A stretch of DNA of 64,000 nt, taken from NCBI RefSeq assembly GCF_011397635.1, contig NC_064761.1:26701643-26765642 (forward strand). Direction: 5' to 3'. How positions within the stretch are numbered: position 1 is the stretch's first letter; the number at the start of each line of letters is the position of its first letter. This stretch comes from Epinephelus fuscoguttatus. Lineage: Eukaryota; Chordata; Actinopteri; Perciformes; Serranidae. Under the pieces are notes generated by a model. It did not search any database and had not been told where the DNA came from. It worked only from the letters and a program-made list of their open reading frames with translations. Shown in pieces: positions 26,201 through 40,900 of this stretch. A program made the translations under genes and the position numbers.

Positions 26201-28874
26201 ATATGTTTGGTTGTATTAAGAAGCTTTTATTGGTGATTACAGTGTTGCTATAGCTGCAATGACAATACAGAAAAGCCGGAAACGACTGGGCTTTTTTATC
26301 TTGTTCAACACAAGTATTAATCTGAAAATGAGCATAATAGGTCTCCTGCAATCAGAACAGTGGGATCTAAATTTGTATTTATCAGAGTCCCTGTAACACA
26401 CTAGCAAAGTGACCATATTTGGGCGAGAGGCTGGAGCTGTGAAGGAGTGAGGGGTGGATCTGACTGAGAAGCCGAGGACAGCCTGTCACTCCAAGCAGCC
26501 CGCCCTTAATGATGCGTAACTTTACAGTTGTCATGAAGGAGGAAATTAGTTATAGAGACCAAAACTGTTTTTATACCAGGCTGTAACCATGTTTATTTCT
26601 ACTGTTAAGTTGGGCATTTTAACATGGGTGTTTAAGGGGTTTGACTGGCGTCTAGAGCTAGCTTCAAGCAGCATTTCTAATAACTGTAGTTTTTGGCACT
26701 TGGTGTTGGCTTCAGTTTTCAGCCCTGGAAGCTGCCACTTGGTTAAGAGAGAGCACAAAATGTAAACTATTAGTTAAAAATTGCTGCAGTGTTTATGAGA
26801 ATCGATACATGATCACAAAACCTAATACCCCTGATACTCAAATTAACCAATATTTTCTTACACCCCTGCTGGCTGTTGCAGGGAAAAAGCAGGGTATGAA
26901 ATCAGCTATTGGCAGTGGCATGACTGGGCACCAGCTGACAGCAGATTTGTCTTTGAGGTTCACTTACTGGCATTTGTTGGGAAAATGTGATGTTTTTACT
27001 TCCTGAATAATTTTGGACAGAGGTGGTCTCACTGGTCTCGGCCTTTCAGTGACCAAATCACACAGCAGGGACAAAATCTTTGTTTCAAATGCAGATTCTG
27101 AGAGATTACATAACAGCCTGCCAATGGCTCCATTACTGTCTCTCTGTGCCAGCCAGCCAGCCCACCATCACACTGGGTCCTATCCACCCACTCTATCCAT
27201 CTACCCTTTAGTTTTCTATGCTAGCCTACAAAGTGGGGGTATAGTGGGTCAAGGACACCGAGATAATCCACTCGTCCTCTGCCGGATAAATGACAAGGCC
27301 TTGAATTACACTCAGCTGGGACCTGCGACCATTCAGCAGCTCCCCCCTCTCTTCCGCTCTCCCTCTGACAGACAGATTCTGGCTGAACTCATTCTCTAGC
27401 TCACGGCATCACTGGATTTCATTTCACTTTACGCTTCTCCGTGCTAAAGAGAAGCAGCTTTAAAACAGAAGGAGAAAGGGAAGCGGAAGAGAAACAGAGT
27501 GTGACATGACAGGAAAAGAGTCGGTGTGAAAGAGACTTGACGACAAATAAGCGGTTCCCTTAGCAACCGTGCAGGGATGCTGGCAAAGTCCTACAGTGTG
27601 GCTTCCATCTCTCCTCTACTACAGTCCTTCCTCATCCATCCTTTCCCCCTATGTTTCCCTGCTTATCTGCAGCTGCACCCCATCGCTCTCCCTTTCACCC
27701 TCCACTCTCTAAAAGTTCCCCCCCACCCCCCCTCCACCCCTGCCCTTCCTCGAAGCAAGTGATGAGAGAGGAGAGAGGGTGAATGGACTCTGCCGGCCTG
27801 TTGTGTAAGAAGATAAACTGGGCCAGTGAGTCAGGATGCTGGCTCATGTGTGAATCTGTTCAATAAGCCCCCCCTCTCTCATTCACCCTCTTTCATTCCT
27901 TCGATCTCTCTCGTTAATCTGACGTCACTTTGTCCATCTCAGTGTCGCTTTTAAACCCAGTCCTGTCATGGATCCTCTCTGCTCTTTTTTTCCAGAGTGG
28001 GGCCTAAATGGGATTTACAAAGGCTAATCCAATGGATGGCCGGAGTTTTAAACTACATTTACATATGGAAATAAATGAAGCCTATTTATCTGTGATTATT
28101 AGTTCACACAATACTTGAGGTGTGTTCCACATTTTCCTAGTGCTCTAAATTGGTTGGAATCATCCATTTTTAATCCCCTTCACTACACTTTGATTACCTC
28201 ACCCAAAAAAGAGTATCAGCCTCTATAAAGAGAAAATGAACTCACCCACCCACCACACTCCCTCTTCTCCCCCATTGTGCTTAACAAGTTGATGAGCGTA
28301 CAGCTGTCCTTGGGGATAACTCTCTCGCCCCAGAGGGAGGCAGAAGAATCCAGAGAGGATTCCCTTTGCTGAATTTTTATATTGTTGGTTTTCAATGTGA
28401 CAGGAATGACACAAGAAGGGTGTCTCTTGTCTGAGTGATATGTTGAAGGCTTTACGTTCAAATATATAATAAGCACATGTTGCCCACATGGCTACTGCGG
28501 CTGCTTCTTTTTACTATATCTTGTCTACAATAGTTGATACTTATTTACCGACAAATGGTGCTAATATCATTCAAATCCACCTGTAGATTTATTTTTAGTG
28601 AGCAGTTTTAGTAGACTGGCAATCAGAACCTTTCCCAATGGACAAATAAACCCACAAAGATTTGGGTGGCTGTGGCTTAGGATGTAGAGCAGGAATCAGA
28701 ACATCAGCAGCTTGATCCCCGTCTTCTCTAGTCCCCCTGTCGAAGTATCCTTTAGCAAGATACGGAACCCCAATTGCTGCTGATGGCTGTTCCATCGGTG
28801 TGTGAGTGTGTTAAAGAAAAAAAACTGAGTAGCAGGTGGCACCTTGTGTGGTAGTCTTGGCCACCAGTGTATGA

Positions 28875-28923
<49 letters not shown>

Positions 28924-31900
28924 AGTGAATGTGACTCATAGTGTAAAAAGCACTTTAAGTGGTTGGAAGACTGGAAAGGCACTATACAAGTGCAGTCCAT
29001 TTACATCTGGCTTTTGTGTTCAGTGGGAAAGGTTACAATCAGCATTCATGATTCCCAGGAAAAATGACACTGCAGTAGTCACGGGTATTTATCGGCTTTA
29101 GTTTCGATCAGCAGTGATGGAAACACGACACATTGGTGAACACACTAATTTGCGGCCCTTTTATTTCATAAAATGTAATGACAGGCCACAATAAATTTTG
29201 TCTGTCTCCATCCAAGCAGGGCTCAAAAATCATTACAAATTAGTCGACATTGCACTGAGGTTGAAAGAGAGACTGAATAAGTAACAAAAAAGGAATTAAC
29301 CACCATGAGATTATTAATGGCCTCCAAGTTGTTTCCTGTTTTTCGGCATGTCTGTGACGTTGATCCCGTGTCACGTATTTATAGCGGGTTTTCTTGTTTT
29401 TAAAAACTAAAAAAATTTGGTGTAAAAGTTGCAAAAATTGCCTTTTTTCACTACTTTCCTTTCATCCTGAATATTTTTATGCAAACTGATATGTTGGGTA
29501 CTTATTGTACCCAATCCGTTGGCAGCTTTGGTAGTCACTGCTAAGAGCAGTCAGCGTTTTTCGACATTGATCATCTGATCATGTTGATTCAAATGTTATT
29601 TCTGTTTGTACAATTAAAACAACTTGTACAGCAGCGTTGGTCTTATCCACGCTCGTCCCCTTTATCCTGTCACTCTTTTTCACAGAGGTAGCGAGGTAGC
29701 TAGGAAGGAAAATGTCCCCATTCTTAATCCCACCTACTTAGCTCTGATTAGTCGAAAGTTTCTCAAACTGGTGGACACAGCCACGAGTGGGCACAACACC
29801 TCTTAAATCATGAATCAGAGGTCTGGAACCAGGCTTCATTAGCAGTCATCACCATCAGAGGCCGCCTTCAAATAGTTCGCTAGTGAAAGGTTTTTAATGA
29901 GAAGCAATGACATGGAAGTATTTGCATCATCGCCAGCTTAACACAGCGACAGGCTTCATCACAGTGGGGCTGCTATCTGTATGATAAAAGTAACAAAAAT
30001 GTGGGAGTGCAATCAAGAAGTGTAAAAGCATGGGGCACGGTTAAGGCACACACCACATTATCTCAATGCCACTGATTCGACTCTTGTCGGGAACCTTTGT
30101 TGCCTGTCGTACAACCCTCTCTCTTCCCATGTTTCCTGTGCCGTCTACATAGTGGGACGGAGAGGAAATGGGTACTGGCTGTCCTTTTGTAGTCTCTTTC
30201 TCTCATTTAACCTCTCCAGGTCACTAATGTTGGGTAATTGCAGCTTTTCCAGTCCTGACCTCCTCACTTCCATATCTTGCTGCCTGATGAAACGAGTCAG
30301 CTGTTAATTTGTATGCAACTCAGGAAAAGGAAATAGACTAGAGATGAAAGACATTCTGTGAGGACTTCTGATCAATCAGACGAATGTGAGTGATGTAGAA
30401 GAGAAACTTGTGAAAGTTTGTGTAGGCAGTTTAAATGTGGCCTTATTGGGCAAAACTCCCATAATAACTTTGAGCATATTGTAATTCAAGAGGATTTGGA
30501 GTAAACAAGACGTCTGCACCTCCTCTTTGCTCTGTTGTCAGGCTTTAGAAAATCTGTGCGGTGAAGGGAGACTTTGGCCAATTACAAGTCATTTCAGAGG
30601 GAGGGTGTTACTATTGGCAGTTGTACAAATGAAGCTGTGTGTGCACGTCCCTTTGATGAAAGCCTGATTGAATGGTGGAGAATCCTGCAAAGTAAGTTGC
30701 TATTCCAGCATTGGCTACAACTGGCTACACAATGATGGGCTTATCAAAAAGTGAGTCTAAAAACTGTCAATATCTGCAGAGCTTTTCAGAGATGGAGAGA
30801 AAATATTGCTAATTGTTAAGCGTCCAGCTAACAGGAGCTAAAGGCTCAGAGCTGTGACTTCAAGTTCACATATATGTTGCTTAACATTACCTAGAGCCTC
30901 GAATCACAGTGTGACCTCCACCTCACTCCCCACTACAGACCACCTCGGCGGGAGAAGAGCTAGCAGCGGCTCGGGAGACAGATCCCCAGTCAGCAGCCAC
31001 AGCAACACAAATCCAGCCAGCCTAAATCCCAGCTCCAGGCAACCACCAGACATCCCTTCCTGATCAGCTAATAGGTTAAACTTGATGCTGCCACTGGCCA
31101 CCAGTCTGCTGTAACATCTGGTCCTGGGGGTGCCGAATTTGAGTCTCAACAGCAGCCGACCGAAGGTCAGTCTCCAAGCTGCTGCCAGCTTTCTTCACAG
31201 GGAAGCAGTACCACAGCAACATCAACTGAGGCAAAGAGACAGTTGGGTGGCTAACGTTAGCTTGCTAGTTCTTGTCTCATTTGTGGTCTGATACACAGAG
31301 GCACAGAGAGAAAGAGGGCTGAGTGAATGAGCTTTGTGCAACTGTAGATGAGATTAAATAAACTGAAAATAAGATTAAATAAACTGCAACTGAAGATGAG
31401 ATTAAATAAATCAATGTATCTGGGTAACACTGGGTATCTGTATGAAGCATGTGCATATGCCCGGGGTCGCCTGGAGGGGCTTGGGACAAAGAGGTGAGCT
31501 GCAGGAGGAGGGTGGATTTTCAAATGTTTATGTTTATTCTTTTGCTTTTTCCAGATTTCCCCGGCTTTAGTGCAATCACATTGAGAAGGAGCACTCACAA
31601 ATAAACCCTATATTTGTAAAGCAAATATACACATAACTGTGTATGCACACATAAACTATCAACACTACACTTCTCGGTTCACTACAAGCTACCAGATGGT
31701 TTGAAACCTGTTTCTTATCTCAATATAGGTCAGCTGATGTATCTATATAGTAGCAGCAGGTGAATGAACTTGATGAAGCCTGGTAATGAGAAATCTTTGC
31801 AGAGTTCTTTCTGCACATGCACAAGTAAACAAACATTTATAGGCCCTCTTTCTTTACACTTATATTGCAGTTTATAGCGGTAGATGGTCTCTGTCATCAG

Positions 31901-34900
31901 GTTTAAGCAGGTGCTTAATCGGATGATACGTTTAAAGTTTGGATCAAACTTTGAAAATATCCCTACAACCTTTTTGCTCAACTAGTATTTTTTTTCATCA
32001 GGCACTTAAAGGCAACAGATGTCGATGACTGCTAGGACAGAAAGACATATTTTCTTCAAATAAATAGCCCAGTCATATCCTTGATAAGGACCTTGAGGGA
32101 CAACAGCTCTGTCTATTCCAACAAAAAGAAACGATCCACCAGATGTAATGAATTTATTAGACACATCTGGACGAAGCTAACCCCGCGAGACTATTTCAAG
32201 ATCAAACAGTGTGTGATGTTTTCTGTCTTTCCATTTGCACGTTGCTTAAACTTCTGGCCCACCGGGACAACTCGCATTACTCCAGATGGCCAGTCCAACA
32301 CAACGCTGCTGGAAGCCTGATGCTGAAACAAGAGGCTGGCTTGAGGTTTGAACCTGATTTCATTACAAACACATGATTAGACGAGGCATTGTCCCCGCTG
32401 AACAAACTAATTTGCACAAAAGTACGTGACTGGAAGAGCTCCCACCGCCACAATCAATGACTGTGGTAACATGTAAAAAACAAAATATCTGACCAGCGCA
32501 GATTAAGCAAATTTAAAGCCGCCCCTACTGTCTTTGGCTAGTGTATAAATTTAGTTGCTATTCAACAAGTTCAAGGTGCACGAATGTGATTACTTCAAAA
32601 CTTCCTCAACACTTACAGTCCTCATATTAATATGACTCACAGCAAAGGAACCTTCAGAAACCTGCAGTGGTTTCAGTTCCTGCTGTATAAATAAATTAGA
32701 TATATTCAAATAAGGAAAGGGTTTGAAACCTTTCTGTCTCATGTGTGTGAGTATGCATACGATTTCCTGGCATATATGTGTCACAATTTGAGTGTACGTG
32801 AGAGAGAGAGCAGGTGCACCTGTTAGGAGGAGGTCTAGCCTATTAGTTGATCCCAGTGGAGGCATTAACCCCGTACTTGGTTCTCAAATTAACTCCTGGA
32901 GCATCAAAGCAAAAGAACATGCAAAAGACTTTCACAGCATGAAGCTAAAGCATCAGCTACATATTTGTAAAGCAGCTTCACGTGTTCTTAATAGTATCAA
33001 AGATTAGCAACTTTTTTCACTCTGTGCTAGATGTAGAAGAGGTTATTCATGTATATTAAGTCTGTCTAGGTTTGTCAAGACTACAATAAAGTCTTTTTAA
33101 TGGGTAAAATCAGCTGCTTGTCCTAAACATCATAACATTAACACAACAGCACAGTTACACCTGCCTAAGCACTATACAGATTGCTTATAATCTCTACTGA
33201 TGTGAGAAATAGTTTGTTTTAGATTTTATTATTCCTTCATCTTTATTATCTGTGACTGCACAGTGCTGTTTCCTCACATACTAAAGCACAGAGGCACTCC
33301 TGGATCCTGACGTCAACCCTTTTTATTTTTTTTTATTCTGGTGTCTACATCGTATTATTGCATCATAAAGCAGACACTTAAAAGAGTACAAATTATAAAT
33401 GGGGGGCTACTGCAAAGATCAGAAAGATGAAAGCTACAGGAGAGATCACCGCAAGAAAAGCTAGCTGGGCTTTTGCATTTAAAGGGACAGTTCACCCCCA
33501 AATCAAAATCAGTCTAGATTGTTTTGGTGTGAGTTGCAAAGTGATAGAGATATCAGCCGTAGAGATGTCTGCCTTCTCTCTAATATAATCGAATTAGATG
33601 ACACTCGGCTTGTGGTGCTAAAAGTGCCAAAAAAATACAATTAGACAATTAAAGCAATGTCTCCAGAAATCAATTTTCCTTCTACCAAACTACACCCGCG
33701 ACCTGTATCACCACACAGAAGGAAGCATGCATCTACTGCAAGCTCACCTAGAACCACTAAGATAACTAATGTTACATCTCAGCCAAGGAGGATGCCATTA
33801 ATGGTTACATCTCACACTGTCACAAGCACAAGCCGCTTCCTTCTGCACAGTGATACCATTGGCAGGTAAAGTTTGGTAGAAAGAAAACAGCTCCCACATG
33901 ACACTGTCAGTGTTGGGCAGTAGCATCACTTTAAGTACAAGATGAGGGAAGTTCTTCCGTGTGACATCACATACTAATCCTTCAGTTTATTTATGTGGAT
34001 TATCTTGAGTCACCAGGTCATGATTTCTGGAGAAAGACATTGCTGTTGAGTTTTTCTAGTGTTTTTTGTTTGTTTGTTTGTTGTTTGCTTGGTTGGTTGG
34101 TTTTTTGGTCCTTTGAGCACCACAAGCAGAGTTCCATCTAGTTCCATTATACTGGAGAGAAGGCAGACATCTATATCTCACACACTGCTCACACCAGAAC
34201 AGTCTAGACTGATAAATAGCACTACAAGTAAGAGGAAACGCCCCCTTTAAAATAGAAATAGTTAGAAAATGTATTATACAAAAATATTTTAGCCAGTGGC
34301 TGATTTTACATGTTCCATTTTGGCTGGAAATGGCACATTTGTCCACTCCACAGGAACAAAACATGACTTTCCCACCATGTTACAACAGACATAGTCTACA
34401 TCAGTACAGACACACTGTGGCATTTAAGTAGCATACAGTGAGCTCTTTATTTGATGCAATTGTACATCCACTTCTTTTCATCTTACTGTGATCAGGGAAC
34501 ATAAAGCTTGTGATGTTTGGTCACATGTTTTTTTATTTGTGTCTGATGACTTCCATACTGAAGGATATATAATTACTATAATGCCGTCTCTGTCTTTGTC
34601 TCTGTCATTATTCATGTTCTCATAATGCAGAAAGAACCACATGTTTATATGAATACAATTTAATACCTTGCATAGCCTGTTACCCCCATGACCCAGCCCT
34701 GCAGGAAAATGGAAGGGTGGACTACGATTTAAAACCATCACATTTCTGATTTGTTTAAATTAACAGAAACTGTGTGGAAGAATAAAATGAACGTACAGTC
34801 TCAGTGAAGTGTTAAAATATTCACTCAAGCTGCTCCCTGTCCAAACTGACAGCTAGAAGACATATGGCTGTCATTTATAATGCACTAATCATGCCGTTGG

Positions 34901-37900
34901 CAACACACAGAGAATGTGTGTGTGTGTGTGTGTGTGAGTATAAATAAATGCATGTGTGTGTCTTCAACAGGCCAATTTATGGATGCATCAACAGGCCTAT
35001 GGTTCATGAGTCCACCATAATCATCCACCCACAGATAAGCTATCTTAAAACACACACAATCATAGACAGACAGCAGTGTTGACTGTCAGAGATAGGAAAA
35101 TCAATCTAATAACGTACCAGTATTTTATTTAGAGACTTTTATGGTGCATTAACAACTAAATGTGGAGTATAACAAAACACAGACAGAGAGTCAACTGCCT
35201 GCGCTAAATGCAAGTTTTTGCTGGATTTTACTCAATTCGGAGTCTAATGATTAGAGTTGTGTTCAAAACTTGTAAGTCACATATCTCCATAATGTAACCA
35301 GCACAAAAACATATGTTGCTTGACACCATATGGAGCTGAATAATAAATACAAATCTGGCTCATTTCATCTGGCTTCATTTCTCATTCAAAGATATGATGC
35401 AAATATAAATGAATGATGTATTATGAAATACATAAATACATAGCTAAGTTAAATATTAATGCACAGCTAATATAAATGAGACTTTCTGATGACATTGATT
35501 CTTGTTAAAACTGTCAATCAACAGTCCCACACAGGCCACAAATCATATAAATGGTGAATGATACTTTATTATAATATCAAATTGGCAATTTAAGATCCAA
35601 CATAGCACGAGGACAGACCTGAATCTTCTACAAGTTAGAGAAGCTTGTCTCTCTGATGATTATAGCTCTGCTGTAATGCAGATAGGCCTCATTACACTAA
35701 CAGTCTAATGGAGTTAAATGATGATGGGATGTCTGGATTAAGGTTAGGTTATTGGTTCAGGCATGGATTACAGTAAGGAGTAAGGCAGAGCCACATCACT
35801 GTGGCACTATAGACCTGTGCAGTTAATCAAACAATGTGATTCTGTCTTTTTTAATTTTCCTTCACTTTGATAATTCACACTGAGTGATAGAACAATTAGT
35901 ATTTCTCTGTAAACAGGTCATTTTAAACCTGTGTAAAACATGCTTTGATCCCCAGATGTCTGTCATAGTGTTTTCTATATAGAAGAATTTCGTACTAATA
36001 TCCTTAAATTTCTACAATGCAATTTCACTTCCCTTTCACAAACTTCTAAATGCTCACTTCCTCTTACAAAACATCCACATACAAACCAAACAAAGACTTG
36101 TACTTTTGACACTGTACCAGACTGGACATTAATCATCTCAAGTGGAAAATAGCTGTCATTCTTTGCCAAAGTATCTGTTTTTCAGGGGATTTCAAAATGT
36201 GACAACAACAGTGGTCTGTGTGTTATCTCTGAGTCACAACTCAACTCATTCTTGAGAATTGGGACAAAACTTTCTTTTGGGGGTGGTTGATGTTTCCTCT
36301 TCAGTAGGCTGGGAAATGTATTTTAAAAGATCAAAGTCTTTACTATTAAACCTTGTTATAGGCCAGGGGTGGGGAACCTTTTTCATATCAAGGGCCATAT
36401 CAATTTTTATAAAGTCCTCCAAGGGCCATATTACTATTATGAACACGTGACCAGCGATGTAAAAAAAAAAAAAAAAAAAAAGACAGAAAAAAATGTCTAT
36501 AACCACTGTGTTACTGAGCCTCAGGATTGCTGTATTTCTTCACATCAGACTCATCTAATGCGATGGCTGGAACTGTTTCTCTTTGGCGAGGCGTCTGATG
36601 TCAGCTGTCAGTGATGATGATGCTACTCGAAGCTGGTTCTCCAAGTTTGGGTCAGTCAGTCTTGAGCGGTAGCGAGTCTTTGCAAGAGTCAATTTTGAAA
36701 AGAATTGTTCACAGCGGTACGTTGTCCCAAACAGAGATGCAAACTTCAGGGCGTTTCTCCTCAGGATGGGAAAATCTTCAGCACGAGCATACAGTTTGTA
36801 GAAGTCCAGCAGAGGGAGACTGTTGTACTTAGCTTTTAGCTCGTTGTTGCTTTGCAGCTCAATTATTTCCATTTGGACATTGTCTGGCACATCAGCTGGT
36901 TGCACATTAAACAGTGTAGTAAACATGTCCGGTTGTTTTTGTATATATTTCACATCATTAAACCTCTCATCAAATGCCTGAATGAGTTTTGCACACTCAC
37001 CAGCATATTCAGTCATAACATCAGGCTTTTATTCTTGCAGAGTGGAAAAGTGCACAGTGTTTCACCTTTCCAGTTGTCCTTGCCACAGCCTTAACTTCAC
37101 TTCAAATGATTTCACATTTGAAAGCAGGGAGCTGATCAGCTGGTTGGGACCTTGCAGTTTGATGTTTAACTCTGACAGGTGCTTGGTGATGTCCACCATG
37201 AAGGCCAAATCACTGAGCCACTTGCCATCACTGAGCTCCAGGACAGGTTTCCCCTTCATCTCCATGAACTGTTTGACTTCTTCCCGCAGTGTATAAAACT
37301 GTGCGAGCATATTTGCACGACTCAGCCATCGCACTTCACAATGATAAACCAAATCACCATACTCTGACTCGAGCTCGCTGAGTAGCTCCTTTAACTGACG
37401 GTTGTTCAGCCCTCTGCTTTTGATGAAGTTCATGGTGGACACGACGGTTTATATCACGTTGTAAGCTTCAGGGAATGTGCACACAGATTCTCTTGATGTA
37501 TGATACAGTGACATACAACTCAATCACTTGGATCCAGACTCAGACGGCTCATTTCTTTTTTGACTAATGCAGTTAATCCTTTTTGCACGCCAACCATTGC
37601 AGGTGCTCCATCAGTAGCGATGCCGCTCAACTTCTCAAATGGCAATTCAAAACTGTTCATGGCCACAACAACTTCACTGAACAAATCCTCACCTTTGGTA
37701 GTGCCATGCATGGCTTGCAAAGACAGCAACTCCTCCTTCGTCTCAAACTCGGCCGTAATCCCACACACAAAAATGGCAGCTGCGCTGTGTTTGTGATGTC
37801 TGTTGTCTCATCACAGGCCAGAGAAAAATACTCAAAGTCTCTTGCAGTGCCCTTCAGTGTTTTTTTTCAATGTCTTGTGCCATATCTGTAATCCTGTCTG

Positions 37901-40900
37901 CAACGGTTCTTCGAGACAAACTGACGCTTTGAAAAAAATTCACTTTGTCGGGCGCGAGCAGCTCCGCAGCGGCGACGAGACACTCCTTCACAAACTCTCC
38001 TTCAGCATGAGGTTTCAGCTTCTTGGCTATTAATTCACTCACCACAAAACTTGCACGCGTAACATTCTCTCCGTCAGCCTGTGGTCTTGTGAAAGCTGCT
38101 TGCTGGGCACCCAACCTCCGACGAAGAACGTTGATTTTATCCACACGCATTTGTCCTTTCAACTCGCCGAGTTTAGCATGTTTCAAGCTGTAATGGCGCT
38201 CGAGATTTGCCTTTTTCATCACTGCCAGCGCCTCGCCACAAACTAGGCACACTGGCTTGCCTTTCACTTCAACAAAGAAAAAATCGTTTGTCCATTTTTC
38301 CTGGAATATGCGGCATTCTGCATCTACCTTCCTTTTCTTGACAGTCACCATGATTCATCACTAGTCAACATTGCGCACTCTAGTGTCAACACACAAAGTC
38401 ACGTAAATCACATGCTGTGTTCACAGACCCTGACGTTGACTCGGACATTTATAACAGTCTGTTTTATTTCAGAAAACTAATGGCTGTCGGTCATTGTTTC
38501 CCTGTTTTTTTTATTCATACTAGTATAAAATGTAAAAATTTTATTACGTTGCGGGCCGGTTCAAATGGCCTCGCGGGCCGTAGGTTCCCCACCACTGTTA
38601 TAGGCCAACCTCCCAGTGATTTATTTTTTTCTTAAATGTCATGCATAATTGATGTCAGAGGTAAAATCTGACAGAGTTGACATCTTACAGAGTTGAAAAA
38701 AGCTTATATATGTATCAATTTCACAGCAGTTGTAGCGAGTAGTCATTTTATTCTTCAAAGTTGCTAAGAGTTCCCTTAATGCTAATCAAAATGCTCATTT
38801 TTAAAGCATAATTCTTATTCAGTTTTGATTTACAAGGGCTACGGAGTTGACACATTATGGTTAAGACACACCCAATATTTATCAAAAAAAATAGAGAGCT
38901 TGCCAGTAGGTACTTGAGCAGCATCCCTGCTTTTTTGGAAACCAGGAAGTAAGTCAGGAGTCCTTGGGATATAGCTTACTCCTTGCAGGCCTGATTAAAT
39001 GATGTAGAAATCTGATGGAGTTGACAAAAATCTATGACACATCTTTATAAATGTCCAACATTTAAAGGTGCTGTATTTAAGAATGTGGCCAAAACAGTTA
39101 CCTCACTCAAATTCAAAATACTGCAGCGAGTCGTGTCCGCCCCCCCTTCCCCTACAGATTCGAGGTTGCTGGACAGCGGCACGCTGGAGACTGATTTGTT
39201 TGCCCATGGACGGCTGCCGTGGCAGGGCCGCGTCGCCGCGTCCGTGATCTTCGGTTTTCCAGTGGAACATTCGAGCAAGTCCGGCTTCTCTGCTGCTAAT
39301 GCTGCTGCCGGGATACAGCTGAGGAGGAGCCGGCTGCTAATGCTATGTACTGGGACACTGCTAATGCTGCTTGCCGTGCTGCTGTAGCTCAGTCGTAACT
39401 GTAACTGATGCTGAGACTCTACTGACTGCGTAACTGGTAGACAGTGGTGGGTGGCGCAACAGGCCAAAACACAAATTCAAAACATAAACATGATTTGCGG
39501 ACTGTAAAATATTTTTTTAAATGTGAATATTCTGGCTGTACTATTGTTGTCGGTGAGATCAGTATGTTATATTAACATTATTCCTTAGTCTCTGTGACAT
39601 ATTAGGATGATTTTATGACTATTTGCTTTAGATTTCTTACATATAGCTCCTTTAAAGGCTTTTACACATCTTTTAATTGTCTGAAGTTGTGAAATCTTGT
39701 CTGGGATCAGGCTTTTTTTCTGGCACAGGGCAAGTTTGAAGTTTAAAAAAACAAAAGCAGATCAAAATATTTCATAAAAGAACATTTCTTTACTGATATA
39801 TAAATTCCTTCACGATGATGTTTCACACAGAAACAAAATTTGTGTGTTCATAGGTTATAATTTTAATAGCTTTTGGATAGGAAAAGATTTGCCCCGATTA
39901 TCAAGAATGGATGTGTTACAACAACCTCTGTAATCGCTGCCTTAAGGGAGTGAACTTCAATGAAAGTCTCACTCTCAATGTTCAGGTCTGGGCTTGGTAG
40001 CTATGTGGCTATACAACCCTTATACTAAATAGTGGGTGAGAACGAGACAGAGAAGATGAAATGTAAGGGCAGAATATGAGAGAGTAAAGTTAGATCAAGA
40101 TAGAGAAAAAAGAAAGGTAGGTGAGATGAGGTGAACAGAGGGGAGAGGAGGACAGAGAAGAAAGCCACAGGCAACTGTCCTGATCGCATTTAGTATAGGA
40201 AAGTGCACCCTTTCTGATTGTGAGTCCATGCGGATGTACCAGTTTCTTTCACAGACAGTGGGAGACAGAGACTGGAATGGAGAAACCGATCTAATTGCAT
40301 CCCAAGAATGCTTCTGAGACCCTACCCATAACGAAAGTAAAGAGAAGCACACAATTAATTATCAACACCCTGTGGACCTCGATGAATCACACACACATAA
40401 ACATGGCCTAACAGTGCGTGAAGATGATGTCAAAATGAACTTTCCCCCGCGCGACCACTGCGCTCTCACACGCCGTTATAGAGTGGCCTTGTTAGAGGAG
40501 AGGCAGCTGCCAAGTGTGAAGCCTACAGTGACAGTGTGTTCTTGTCTAATGACAGTCTGTCGACTGTGTCTATCTGGAGGCAAGTAAGTGAGACAGGAAG
40601 AAAGAGGAAGAGGGGAAAGATTGAGAGGCTGGCCACCGCAGCTCTGTAGCGGTCAAGGCCTAACAGCACATTCCAGTTGACCAGAGGAGAGTTGGACTGT
40701 CACGGTCAGCAAACAGAGCTGATTCATGATCCTGTTTTGTAGCTGGTGGTACATATGGCGGTTGTGACTCACCATGTTAAAGAGTATAAAAGCACTCCTG
40801 CTGTTTCTACCCTCAGTGGAATCCCTGACAGACCTGCTATCTATGCAACAACTCAAGGCTTTTACTAAATTATGGTGTATGAGTCTTCTAAAAAATGTTC

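Larger units (their letters stand above)
25533..26868. repeat. nested repeat cluster
   Basis: The outer ends, AGGGCTGTGTATTGGAAAGA near 25533 and ATATTTTCTTACACCCCTG near 26850, look like the two sides of one AT-rich repeat with GATAC motifs. Two further repeats (25707-26352 and about 26400-26760) lie between them, which implies layered insertion. Confidence 0.45.

Noticed and set aside
28664..28735. tRNA gene
   Set aside because: The A- and B-box-like sequences belong to a SINE head. The cloverleaf is not intact and the SINE body follows directly.
30850..31260. Possible exon with mixed composition
   Set aside because: Open frames exist on both strands, but neither has splice consensus or a recognisable domain. 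The phrase GCTAACGTTAGCTTGCTAG suggests dispersed fish repeat sequence.
31257..31598. 113-codon - strand frame
   Set aside because: It contains a short direct repeat (AGATTAAATAAACTG) translated as LFNLIFSxxLFNLI. There is no family resemblance; it is a simple repeat artefact.
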